A DNA stretch of 64,000 nucleotides from Deroplatys truncata (lineage: Eukaryota > Arthropoda > Insecta > Mantodea > Mantidae). A model generated the notes under the pieces. That model made no database searches, had not been told where the DNA came from, and worked only from the letters and a program-made list of their open reading frames with translations. The number at the start of each line of letters is the position of its first letter. Position 1 is the stretch's first letter. Location: positions 50,776,067 to 50,840,066 of the forward strand of contig CM060983.1 in NCBI GenBank assembly GCA_030765065.1. The letters are read 5' to 3'. Below are positions 36,004 to 45,662 of this stretch, piece by piece. The translations under genes and the position numbers were made by a program.

Positions 36004-36631
36004 AAAAATGAATAACGAATTCCCATTTGAGAAAATAAGTATTGAAAAATTTAAGGGAATAACAAGCAATATCTCGAAAACGGTTCACTCAACAAAAGAA
36101 ATGTGTATGACATAAATTATGTATTTTAACGCGATCTACATTTTTGTGTAGTAAAATTTTGTCTATCTCTTATGGTTTACCAGTTATGCAAAAGTCGTTC
36201 ACAATGAAGAATACTTTTTGAGACATTCCCAGAAAATTCGAGATATACATTTCATTTCTCATGACAATATCTAAAACATATGATATTTTAATCAAAATCG
36301 TTAGAGCCATTTTTGAGAAAATTAAAATTTCGAAAAATTTTCCATGTAAAGGGTAGTCTGGGGTGGGGGAATTTTCTTGAAAACCGTCATGTCGCATCTC
36401 TGAAAGATACTGAACCAAAATGCCAAGTTTGGTGTTTATACGACTGTTCGTTTCTGAGTTATGCTGTTCACAGACACACAGACAGACACACACACACACG
36501 GACATGTTTCCAAAAATGCTTTTTTTTGGATTCAGTGAGTCTCAAAACATGTATTTCCGGTGAAATCTCGGTATCGAATTTTTGGGTGGAATACAATACT
36601 TCCCCTACTTACTATACGTAGTAGAGAAAGT
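36004..36631 (-). mobile_element. repeat H copy lacking its distal quarter
   Basis: Starts within the family at GAATAACGAATTCCCATTTG and continues to ACGTAGTAGAGAAAGT. The distal 230 bases are missing and are not found beyond the upstream copy. The internal break is at the same T run as in the pairs at 17541/18141 and 60384/61279. Confidence 0.78.
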
Positions 36632-36639
36632 AAAAATAT

Positions 36640-37545
36640 AATAACAGAACGTTTAAAGGAATATGTGTATGTAACAATATATAAAAAGTGTATATTATAG
36701 TCATTGTATATGTTGATATTATTGTATACATATGTAATAATGTTATGTGAATATATTACGTAATTTAATAATGTAGGAGCTGTGATAATAATAGGTTAAT
36801 AGTTGCTAAGAATGAGGTAGCCTTGAGGAAATAATGAATTAGAAAGTTTAACAATACTACTTGTGATGCTTGGAAGCAATAATGTAATTTATTGACAGTT
36901 TATAAAATAGCCAATCAACAACCAGAAAAAGGTTTAGTTAAATGAAGGTATTATATTGGTAGTAGGATTACCCAATCAGGGACTTGAAATACAGAAATTT
37001 ACAAATTTAGGCGGTAGAAATCAAGTCAGGTGCGCAGACAGTGTTACTAATCAGACGCGAAATGGTCCTCGAGAAATTTAATACACATTCAGTGTGAGAC
37101 AAAAACAGTTTACGTGTTTAAAAAGTGCAAGTATTTAATAAAAGATTCTTACAGCTCTCTATATCAGTAAAGTGTTATTTAAATCGTGTCAAGAATTAAC
37201 AAAAAGTAGTGAATTAAAAATTATAATCTGTGTAAGCCTACATTTTTCAGCCGCACCACGCCTTGCAAACAAATCCATGTCTCTAACAATAATACTGACG
37301 CAGCCGAGGCATATATAAATATATAATATTTAAAGAAACTGTTAAAATTCCAAAGTTAATATTTTTAAATTTTTGGACGAGGGCTACCGGGTACCATACG
37401 TGCGGTTGCCAAGTTCGGCTCTCCAACAGTTGAACTACAATACAACTCCTACTTCAAATCGGCTTTCCATACGTGAAACAACAAACTCCTTTTCCAAATT
37501 GGCTCCCAAAGCGTGGGGCAAATAACAACGTAAAAATAACAATAC
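36640..37545 (+). mobile_element. LTR-type retroelement fragment
   Basis: Shares its whole length with 58836-59600 (plus) and with 55200-55912 (reverse). The common outer edge is ATAACAG followed by CCGCCTTAAAGCAATATGTG-like sequence. Parts include an AATAAA signal near 37137, the GACGCAGCCGAGGC segment near 37300, and a primer-binding-site-like TTGGCTCCCAAAGCGTGGGG near 37492. There is no gag or pol. It is a fossil, probably an LTR with some leader. Divergence among the three copies is moderate. Confidence 0.5.
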
Positions 37546-37644
37546 AGCAAAATAACAACTTTAAATTATCCTACCGCCTTCTCTGCCTATTATCGTCTAT
37601 GATTGTAGCCACTCTATAAATTATTCATAAATAAAAAACAATCT

Positions 37645-37797
37645 CAAATGTTAAATTCACATGACTTTCACTACCCTCTGCCGCTTATTAGTGGATATAC
37701 AAATTATTCTTACGAAAGTTTATCCAGAAAGTTAATCCAAATAAACGTTTGCAGAAATAGCTACTAGACACATTTCGTTAGAAGTACAAAGAGCGTC
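37645..37797 (-). mobile_element. repeat H subfamily B, distal fragment
   Basis: ATGTTAAATTCACATGACTT, then CGCTTATTAGTGGATATACA, then AGAAATAGCTACTAGACACA. It stops at ACAAAGAGCG, where repeat R2 begins; the two may overlap by a few shared bases. Confidence 0.6.
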
Positions 37798-38232
37798 ACA
37801 AGAAAACCTCACGGCACCTCGCATCTATGTCACATTATTTATCGTTGCATGTGGCCTTGCGAAACACGACCCATTTCATTGCTGACTTTAGGCCGCGGTG
37901 AAGGATGCGCCAGTCCTCCTGCTAAATAGTTGCACAAATAACCACTACAAAGGTTACAAAATGGCGAAGGAAATGTATGTTAACACTCTCGATCCTATTG
38001 GCTAAAAGGGAAAGATCAGAGCGAGTGCCTTCAGTTTGTCATACAGACCGCTTATCGTGATTGGTAGCCCACACCTTATCGGGTAGTACAGGACACGCCT
38101 TTAAAAGGGTTAAAAGCTAAGGGGAAAACTTGACGAGTGCACAGGTTAGCGAAATGTAGAATGTGCAGTGTGAGAAAATTTTCAAATTAAAGCTTGATTG
38201 ATATTCATTTAACATATAGCAATACTTTATAA
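37798..38232 (+). repeat. interspersed repeat R2, copy 2, promoter-like core
   Basis: Reverse-oriented partner of 3955-4400. Contains CACCTCGCATCTATGTCACA, CCTATTGGCTAAAAG (38001), TCGTGATTGGTAGCCCACAC (38057) and CGCCTTTAAAAGGGTTAAAA (38096). The paired ATTGG boxes about 60 bases apart and the TTTAAAAGG box are arranged like a small pol II promoter. No protein is encoded. Confidence 0.58.
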
Positions 38233-38238
38233 TAAAAA

Positions 38239-38940
38239 ATCTGATGTGTTACACTCACATGACTTTCTCTACTCTTGTACAAACTATTTTTACAAACGCG
38301 TATTCTTCATATGCTTCATGTTAAACGAGATATCGAGATGTTAATCTTATTGCTAATTTTCTTGTAGATACAAGGGGAATTGGTAGGCTTTAAGCGATAG
38401 TCAAATATTTTAAGAGCTGGTTGCTATGTGGAGTATTCCATTCTCTTTGCATTACCAGGACAAAAAAAATGAATAACGAATTCCCATTTGAGAAAATAAG
38501 TATTGAAACATTTAAGGAAATAATAAGCAATATCTCGAAAATGGTTCACTCAACAAAAAAAATGTATATGACATAAATTGTGTATTTTAACGCGATCTAC
38601 ATTTTTGTGTAGTAAAATTTTGTCTATCTGTTATGGTTTACCAGTTATGCAAAATTCGTTCATAATGAAGAATACTCTTGGATACATTCCCAGAAAATTC
38701 GAGATATACATTTCATTTCTGATGAGAATATCTTAAACATATGATATTTCATTCAAAATCGTAAGAGCCATTTTTGAGAAAATTAAAATTTTCGAAAAAT
38801 GTTCCATGTAAAGGGTATGGGGAGGGGGATTCTCTTGAAAACCTTCGTGTCGCATCTCTGAAGATAATGAACCTAAATACCAAGTTTGGTATTTATCCGA
38901 CTGTTCGTTTCTGAGTTATGCTTTTCACAGACACACAGAT

Positions 38941-38975
<35 letters not shown>
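38239..38975 (-). mobile_element. repeat H copy truncated at its microsatellite
   Basis: Minus-oriented and full from ATCTGATGTGTTACACTCAC to the ACACAC tract. The tract then turns into an AT dinucleotide run ending at 38975. The proximal 120 bases that should follow are replaced by the left arm of the giant inverted repeat. Confidence 0.8.
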
Positions 38976-39300
38976 GTCGTATATGAGAGAGGTGGGGGGA
39001 ATATGAGGAGAAGTGTTAGGCTAGACAGGAAGGTCTGAATGACAGAGTATGCGTTTATATGGGAAAGATAGGGAAAACGAAGGTAGTGCTAGGTTGAGAG
39101 AGTCTTCAAGGAGGAAAATGCATTTATATGAGAGCGGTAGGGGGCATATGAGGAGAGGTGCTAGTCTAGACATGGGTTGAGGAGCAGAGTATACGTTTAT
39201 ATGGGTGAAATATGGAAAACGGGAGAGATACAAGGATAGACAGGGTTTGAAGGAGAAGGAATGTAGGTTTATACGGTAATATAGAGAGTAATTCGATTAT
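38976..39300 (-). repeat. minisatellite, left-arm portion
   Basis: About five units of roughly 60-66 bases on the minus strand. The recurring pieces are CCCATATAAACGCAT, CTCCTTGAA-like text, CTAGCCTAGCA and CCTCGTTTTCCCTATC. This is the shortened counterpart of the array at 51180-52495, cut at 38976. Confidence 0.85.
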
Positions 39301-39489
39301 AAAACTTTTATCATCCAGCGTTACAACACTTTTATATACTTTTTTCTAAACCTTGCAAACTTTTTATATGTTAAAGAGTAGCGTGCGAGACGGAGAGGGA
39401 CAAACTGTATATCGTTTCACAGTGAAGTATACGTCCTAACCTATTGCCACCTTGTTTGCTCTGGATCTTCTCATTGTCTATTCATTCCT

Positions 39490-39710
39490 AAAATAATCAC
39501 GTAACAAGACGTAACCAACAAACGTAACCACGTAACAAGACGTAACACAGCGTAACATAACGGCATGACAAGACGTCACACTAAGTAACATAAGCACGTA
39601 ACCACGTGTCAAGACGTAACACCACGTAACAATCTCATCACGCTATGTAACAACACTTACCAACCATGTAACCACGTAACAAAACGTAAGAACAACACGT
39701 AACCAATCCA
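39490..39710 (-). repeat. GTAAC short-repeat cluster, left arm
   Basis: Dense variants of CACGTAACAAGACGTAACA over about 220 bases, containing several palindromic CACGTG-like or ACGT cores. The mirror copy lies at about 50775-50995. Confidence 0.8.
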
Positions 39711-40160
39711 TTGCTAAATCAATCTAAACTAATTCATCCTTCATAACTTAGACAATAAGTACGAGAGCCTAGCCTAGATTAACCCGACCAATCCTAAACG
39801 TTCCTCTCATCATCTATTCTACTCGGTCATCGACTAACCTAATCTGGCAAACCAAAGATAACCTCAACTTTCTTTTAGTGAAATTGCAATGTTTTATTCA
39901 GGTTTTATTATTCGAGAGTTTTAATTGAAAAGCTTACGTCAACATACCTTTATTTTAGTTTGTTGTAGGCGTCTCTCCCCTTTTTATCTAGGCTTGAGAC
40001 TAGCACTAGGATTGCTCCTAATGGCAGGGTTACCACCTTCCCTTCCATCTTCTTCTTTCTTCATCGGTCGTCAGCTAGCTGCATATACAGCACACGGATA
40101 ACCTTCATTTTTTAAGATTGTAGACTCACGAGAAAATCTTCATATTCAACTTAAATTCTC

Positions 40161-43100
40161 TTATACACTACTTGTAATGCTATAATGTCCATAGGCGTAT
40201 GTCGTTATTCCGTCCTCAGCAATAATTCTTTTATCGTCGTATGGTGTCAATGTAATTTTATTCACTTGTACTGTGGCAAGAGCATGCTGTCGCGACAGGA
40301 TCAGATTCATGGGCGTTCTGGTAATTTCTCTGGTTTTAAGGCAGTCAGTATAGCTCTCGAACGTGACGTACTGCTTAATAGCACTACGTTTTATACCTTT
40401 AATCTTTTTTATCATTGAACCGTCGATATCTAGGGCATACATTTTAGGTCGTAGCCCTACAAAGCGTTGAATGATTTTACCATTAGCCTCATCTTTAAAT
40501 TTCCCAAGTACCTTCTTGTTTAGAGGCGAATAGCATATATGGCTTGTAGGATAATCAGCAGTATCTAGGTGCTCAAGAAAACGTAGCTTATCCTGGTACA
40601 CATCTTCAGTTGTAACACGATGAATGAACGAATCAGTGTCCATATACATAAGCTTCAGGTTTTCAGCTCCATAATACGGTAACAACACATCATAGTGATA
40701 CCGGTACATTAATGTCTTGGAGATATCCAACACACTCATACCGATGTATACAGGCTTATTGAACACGATCTGTCGGGAGGCCATATGTACAGCAGCTAGA
40801 TTAGAAGCATATATAGTCCTGTCGATAAACGTTGGCTTTGCAATTAACTTTTCCAGAGTCTTCTCATTTGTCACCAGTCGTATATCCATACGATTACGCA
40901 GGTTCTCCATAGTTTTTCCGAACATAGCATTGTTGAACAATTTGTAGAGATCCTTCTCAAAATCATTTGCAGCTTGTTGTCGTAGTCTGTTGTTAAATTC
41001 CACATACGGTTTTAACCATCGAGACTGTTGGAATTGTAGCACACGATGGATTTTTGTTAACCGTAGTCCATGATCAAGAGCTTGCTTCAACGCCATGTAA
41101 TGTAGTACATACTTATTTCGAGGTCCTAGATGAGGTATCAGTTTCTTTGTAGGAGAGTCCTTAGGTGTCATACACTCAGGCAGGAAAGGTAGATCGTTGT
41201 GTAGATCGTGAAGTTCTGCAGGATACTCGACGTCGACTTCTAATATGTAGCCGTAAGGATCATCTTCTTGTAGTCTTTCTAAGTCAATTTTTTCAGGTGA
41301 TACCCACTCAAATCTACCATAAGGGAGAGCGTGACTCATTGCCCACCCATATTGGTTGTTGGCGTCTTCATAGGTAATAAATTGGGTTGGTCTCGACGGA
41401 TCATACTTCTCCATGTAGGTGTTATTAGCCTCTGCATAGCGGTGGGAAACTTGACATAAACCTCCTCTTATGCCAGATTCCACCATGAGTAATTGATCAT
41501 AATCCTGTAACAATTCCAGCTGAATTCCAGTGTACAGTAACATGGCATCCCATGTAAGTCCTGGAGAGGTAAAATAATGTGCAGGGTCGACTTTGTGTGT
41601 TTTAAGTGTTTGCTCCCTAAATGTCTCAAAGACATCAGCTAGGAGAAGCACATCAGAGATTAAGTAGAGGTCGCTGTACTCGCCCAGGTTTCTGACATTA
41701 AACAGCTCCCATACATTTTTAGCATGATCGTAGTCAGCATCACTAATTTCCTCTTCATTTAATTTATTGTAGAAGGAGTCCTTAGGAGGTAAGCAGGTTT
41801 CGTTCAAGACGTCCCATGAAGTGATGTAATCATAGGGAAATACACCCTTACGAGTCATCAACTTCAACTTGTCTTCTCCGAAGTACTTCAATGTTTCAGG
41901 ATACGATGTTAGATTTTTTACCAGCTTATCCAAGCTTGTACTCAGGAACCGAAAACTATCCACAAACCGGAGCTCTATATCTCCAACATACTTGGAGAAT
42001 GATATATAGCTTTCTTCAGAGCTAGGAATTACTTCCACCCGCTCACTTGTACATCCCAGCTCCTTAACAATGAAATGAGAGTCATATCCACTGAGGTTGT
42101 GCATGAAGACAGGGATATATTTAGGTGTTTTGCAGGCTAAATTACATTCATTATGCAGACTCCCCCGATATTCACCACTGATGTGATCATGGTCGCGTAC
42201 TTTATAGTTCTCTTCAGTAAAGGTTTTTCCACACAAGTAGCATACTGTAGAGGCGTTAAAATCCATCTGCTGTTGATCTGTAAGTTTCAGGGGCATGACA
42301 GATTTGTATATATTGTTAATCTCCTTTGCAAGGAATGACAGGTATTCCATAAACTTCTGAGCAGCATCAACACCACGATATACATAGGGATGCTTAGGAA
42401 GACCAGTTTCCAGATGTTCAACGTTGGTTGATGGTTTAACGTAAACACAGAAGCTCATTGCTGTATGCTCTTGATAAGGGGTTGTATAGGAAGTTTCAGG
42501 ACTGGGAATACACGTATGACATGGAGTGAGAATACTCTCAAAATCCGCATAGATGGCATAAGGTACTTTCAGCATCCTCTCCACATTTTTAAACTGTACA
42601 ATTGATATCTCCTTTGTAGGCATAACTACCCTTGCAACACCATGCTGATTACAGATAGCTGCATGTTCTTCCAGTTTTTCCAGCCCACTTTGTCCATATC
42701 GATTGTCAAAGTGTGTAAAGCATCGCTTACAGGTATATATCACTCTACCATGCTTAGTTTTTTGACGTCGAACGAGCTTCTCAAAATTCTTGATATATAC
42801 ATAGTGATGTTTTCCACTACTGTCACTCAATAGCAGGAGGTCACAGTGGTCAGGTAGTTCAGTGTCGGCAACCTTTATCGGATACACTTCATGCTTCTCA
42901 TCCAGACCGAAGACGTTGATAGACATCCTATTAAGCTTCTCAAATTTAGGTATTTGAGAAAGTGGAGTAGGATAGCTGAAGTCGTACTTATCTTGGAATT
43001 GTGCGTATTTGCTCACCCGTTGTGCATCCTTCTCGACGAATTTGGCCAATACAGAGTACATGAAACATAGCTCATCAGTTAAATTCTGGATGTTAATGCA

Positions 43101-43562
43101 GGCTTTTCTTGCTTCAACAGAGGGAGGTAGGGGTATGTAGCTACTTCCTCGTAGCGGATTGTACTTGTTGATACGAAGGCGCACCCCTTCCACAGCAAGC
43201 AGAGCCCAATTGCTTCTCTTTAGTTGTGATTCCTCCATTTCAGTAACCAATTTCTTCATTTTGGTTTCCAGCATAGAGTCCAGGTCCGTTTCTAGGAAAA
43301 CAGCTTGATTTCTGGTTTTAAATGTCTTGTCACAGGTTTCTCCGATACTGTTAACAAATCTACACTCAGCTAACAGATTAATTTTCAAACTCTTGTGAAT
43401 ACCAAGCTCTTTATGCACAGCCTGGATTATCCGCTGTTTTGCTTCATGCAGGTATATATTCAGGTCCTTAATCGATTCACATCGTATAAAATACGATTTC
43501 AAACGTCCATGGAATGAAGTTTCATATTCTTTCATGTCACACTCCTCCATCGTAGATAACAA
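40161..43562 (-). CDS. Polinton-type family-B DNA polymerase (left copy)
   Basis: Fossil-class virus-like element gene whose 1,133-codon frame looks whole. It encodes a family-B, protein-primed-type replicative DNA polymerase. Motifs by residue: C2H2-like CKRC...H...C (278-304); Exo I YADFES (338-343) with D340 and E342; an inserted endonuclease-VII-like zinc domain with CYLC (441-444), VRDHDH (455-460) and HNECN (470-474); Exo II HNLSGYDSHF (488-497); Exo III YSDLYLISD (629-637); Pol A DANNQYGWAM (733-742); Pol B NNAMFGK (877-883); Pol C YMDTDSF (973-979). The first ATG is four codons in, and the open frame continues upstream with another C2H2 motif (about 43610-43690), so the start is uncertain. 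Polinton/Maverick or a related adintovirus-like element fits best. No integrase, ATPase or capsid gene lies nearby. Confidence 0.9.
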   Translation of the reverse strand: MLSTMEECDMKEYETSFHGRLKSYFIRCESIKDLNIYLHEAKQRIIQAVHKELGIHKSLKINLLAECRFVNSIGETCDKTFKTRNQAVFLETDLDSMLETKMKKLVTEMEESQLKRSNWALLAVEGVRLRINKYNPLRGSSYIPLPPSVEARKACINIQNLTDELCFMYSVLAKFVEKDAQRVSKYAQFQDKYDFSYPTPLSQIPKFEKLNRMSINVFGLDEKHEVYPIKVADTELPDHCDLLLLSDSSGKHHYVYIKNFEKLVRRQKTKHGRVIYTCKRCFTHFDNRYGQSGLEKLEEHAAICNQHGVARVVMPTKEISIVQFKNVERMLKVPYAIYADFESILTPCHTCIPSPETSYTTPYQEHTAMSFCVYVKPSTNVEHLETGLPKHPYVYRGVDAAQKFMEYLSFLAKEINNIYKSVMPLKLTDQQQMDFNASTVCYLCGKTFTEENYKVRDHDHISGEYRGSLHNECNLACKTPKYIPVFMHNLSGYDSHFIVKELGCTSERVEVIPSSEESYISFSKYVGDIELRFVDSFRFLSTSLDKLVKNLTSYPETLKYFGEDKLKLMTRKGVFPYDYITSWDVLNETCLPPKDSFYNKLNEEEISDADYDHAKNVWELFNVRNLGEYSDLYLISDVLLLADVFETFREQTLKTHKVDPAHYFTSPGLTWDAMLLYTGIQLELLQDYDQLLMVESGIRGGLCQVSHRYAEANNTYMEKYDPSRPTQFITYEDANNQYGWAMSHALPYGRFEWVSPEKIDLERLQEDDPYGYILEVDVEYPAELHDLHNDLPFLPECMTPKDSPTKKLIPHLGPRNKYVLHYMALKQALDHGLRLTKIHRVLQFQQSRWLKPYVEFNNRLRQQAANDFEKDLYKLFNNAMFGKTMENLRNRMDIRLVTNEKTLEKLIAKPTFIDRTIYASNLAAVHMASRQIVFNKPVYIGMSVLDISKTLMYRYHYDVLLPYYGAENLKLMYMDTDSFIHRVTTEDVYQDKLRFLEHLDTADYPTSHICYSPLNKKVLGKFKDEANGKIIQRFVGLRPKMYALDIDGSMIKKIKGIKRSAIKQYVTFESYTDCLKTREITRTPMNLILSRQHALATVQVNKITLTPYDDKRIIAEDGITTYAYGHYSITSSV

Positions 43563-43657
43563 CTCTTGCTTTGACGGTTCTAATCTACGTTTCTTCTCAG
43601 GTCTGTTTATTTCACATGCATCTTCGTGTCGACGACACTTATAACTGTCTTTGAAGG

Positions 43658-43939
43658 CTACATTACAATATTTACACTTGAAGTGTTTTTACAACGTAGC
43701 TCATGTCGTCTTTTATCATATCCACTGAGGAACTTCTTACAGCATTTACCACAAGAATATCCTGAGACACTAGGAATGATATCCTTATACGAGGACTTAT
43801 TCATTTTTCTTCTTGATATAATAAGGTATTTACCTTTCTTCAAGGAAATGTACGCCTTGATATCACTTAGAAAGCTGATTATTTTCTGAGAGAACAGCGA
43901 TGTTAACACCTCAGAGATGATCAACAGAATGAATTTCAA
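43658..43939 (-). CDS. small zinc-finger frame upstream of the polymerase
   Basis: A 93-codon frame just 5' of the polymerase on the same strand, part of the same fossil element. A hydrophobic start is followed by SISRR-like basic text. The finger itself reads YSCGKCCKKFLSGYDKRRHE and ends in a Cys-containing tail, a C2HC-type zinc finger. The first Met lies only about 15-25 bases after the TATA box at 43954, so translation more likely starts at an internal Met near MNKSSYKD. Function unknown; such fingers often precede Polinton-type polymerases. Confidence 0.5.
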   Translation of the reverse strand: MKFILLIISEVLTSLFSQKIISFLSDIKAYISLKKGKYLIISRRKMNKSSYKDIIPSVSGYSCGKCCKKFLSGYDKRRHELRCKNTSSVNIVM

Positions 43940-44170
43940 TGCTAGAGGATGCTCTATTTATAGAGGAAGCACGAACCTTTATGCATCAATTATATAACGT
44001 ATTAACCCTTCTTCAAGGAAATGTACTCTTCTTCACATTGATAACACTTTAGATTATTTTCTGAGAGAACAGCGATGTTAACACCTCAGAGATGATCAAC
44101 AGAATGAATTTCAATACTCAAGTTCGCTCTATTTATACAGAAAGCACGAACCTTTTTTAATCAATTATAT
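43838..44170 (-). promoter_or_regulatory. tandemly duplicated promoter segment with two TATA boxes
   Basis: Two copies of a segment with a 173-base period (about 43838-44010 and 44011-44170). Each contains AACAGCGATGTTAACACCTC and, on the minus strand, TATAAATAG (43954-43962 and 44129-44137). They point toward the zinc-finger frame and the polymerase. The downstream copy is the one adjacent to the coding sequence. This is strong TATA evidence by insect standards; use in vivo is inferred. Confidence 0.6.
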
Positions 44171-44428
44171 CCTGATTATTAATACTAAAATCGGTGATGA
44201 AGCGTGTAAGCTCTTATAAATTTCAATTCGTGTTACACTGATGTTCGAGCGTCTCCGTATAGCTTCGTATGTTTAGAGAGAAAGTGTAAAGTATTGTGAA
44301 GATGTTATGTATTGTTCGGCTATAATCGTACAGATTCGGAGAACTTGACTGGTGAAGGTGATGAACGATCCGTCGACCGAGCAGGAGGCAAGCAGTCCCT
44401 TCGCGCAACGAAACCTAGATACAAAAGA

Positions 44429-45470
44429 AAGAAAATCGTGTTAGATGTGAAACCACCCAGAAATTCGCCTGCAGACGATGGAAAACCATGAAAAAATATG
44501 TCAGAGTGAGCGTCCAACGGAACTCGAACCAGGGACTCTAAAAGCACACGTGAAAGATACAAATTATATAGAATGAAAGGAAATCGGTGACGATGAGAAA
44601 CCACTCCAGCATTCGCCTGCAGACCAGGGAAAACCCTAAAAAATATGATGTCAGAGTGATCAACCAGCAGGAATCAAACAAAACACCTTAGAAGCATATA
44701 GGTTAAGTTGTAAATTAAATAAAAATGCAATAAAATCGTGCTAGATGAGAAACCACCCAGACATTCGCCTACAGACCAGGCAAAACCATGAAAAATATGT
44801 CAGAGTAAACAACCATCGACAATCGAACGAGGGAAACCATCAGATTACTCTAGAAGCATAAAGTTGCAAATGAAAGAAAATCGTGATAGATGAGAACCCA
44901 CTCAAGCATTCGCCTGCAGACCAGGGGAAACCATGAAAAAAAATCAAAGGGCTGAGCGACTGGCGGATAGAGTGGGCGACCGACAGGGAAATCAAACAAA
45001 AGGTCTCTAGAAGCATAAAGTTGTAAATGAAAGAAAATCGTGATAGATGAGAACCCACTCAGGCATTCGCCTGCAGGCCAGGGGAAACCATGAAAAAAAT
45101 CAAAGGACTGAGCGACTGACGGATAGAGTGTGTGACCGACAGGGAAATCAAGCAAAAGGTCTCTAGAGACAAAAAAGATGCAATTGAAATGGAATCATGA
45201 TAGCAAATGCCACTACAGCATTAGGCAGCAGACCAGCGAAAATCGTGAGAAACGTAAGGTCAGAGTAAACAATCGATGGAAATCTAACCCCTGAACCCTA
45301 GAAATTCAAGTGAAAAAATACAAATAAAATGGTTTGAAAGGGATTTGTGATAGCAAATACCGCTACTGCATTAGGCGGCAGACCGGCGAAAATCGCGAGA
45401 AACGTAAGGTCAGAGTGCTCGTCCCTACGGGAATCGAATCCGAGACATCTCGAATGCAAAGTGCTGGCGT
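44429..45470 (-). repeat. tandem array of SINE-like monomers, about seven
   Basis: Units of about 147-158 bases start near 44429, 44580, 44729, 44876, 45034, 45189 and 45340. Each runs through GAGAAACCACTC, CATTCGCCTGCAGACCAGG, AAACCATGAAAAAAT, CAGAGTG and a GGAATCGAAC-type B-box-like box. The same order (ACCATTCTAGCATTAGCCTG, GGGGAAACCCCCGAAAAAAC, CAGAGTGGACGG, GGATTGAACC) occurs in the single SINE at 55975-56228, so the monomers are related to that family. The units are diverged, so the array is older than the inverted repeat. Open frames here are by-products of the periodicity. Confidence 0.75.
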
Positions 45471-45662
45471 TATTGACTGTACAAAACAGTAAAAACAGAC
45501 CTCATTAACAGTCGTCATGCTTAAGCACGTTAACTTTCACCATATGACGTCACAGTCGGGGACAGTTTGACTGTCGCAGCCATGTCGGGACATGCATATT
45601 TTAGACATCTCATATTTTAGAGTCATATACAGAAGTTTCATACCAACGTACTCACTACGCTC
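45471..45662. other. unassigned link
   Basis: Sequence between the SINE-like array and the 436-base duplication. No features recognised. Confidence 0.35.

Larger units (their letters stand above)
38976..43339 (-). repeat. giant inverted repeat, left arm (4,364 bp)
   Basis: Reverse complement of 47144-51507. The outer edge reads GTCGTATATGAGAGAGG and the inner edge ends CAGGTTT inside the polymerase gene. Arm lengths are equal to the base, and by eye only a handful of substitutions separate the arms. Content from outside in: a minisatellite portion (38976-39300), GTAAC-rich short repeats (39490-39710), a 3' flank, and the polymerase gene. Recent duplication by inversion, continuing gene conversion, or an assembly fold-back could explain it. 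Confidence 0.95.

Noticed and set aside
35725-36621. Open frames of about 100 codons repeated in several places, rich in Thr-His runs
   Set aside because: They are translations of repeat H including its AC microsatellite; the frames are not conserved between copies and carry many substitutions.
44320-45155. Three overlapping minus-strand frames of 70-100 codons
   Set aside because: They follow the periodicity of the SINE-like tandem array and have no domain.
44429-45470. CRISPR-like regularly spaced repeats
   Set aside because: Units of about 150 bases are contiguous and diverged, with no short direct repeats or unique spacers; the setting is a eukaryotic transposon-rich region.
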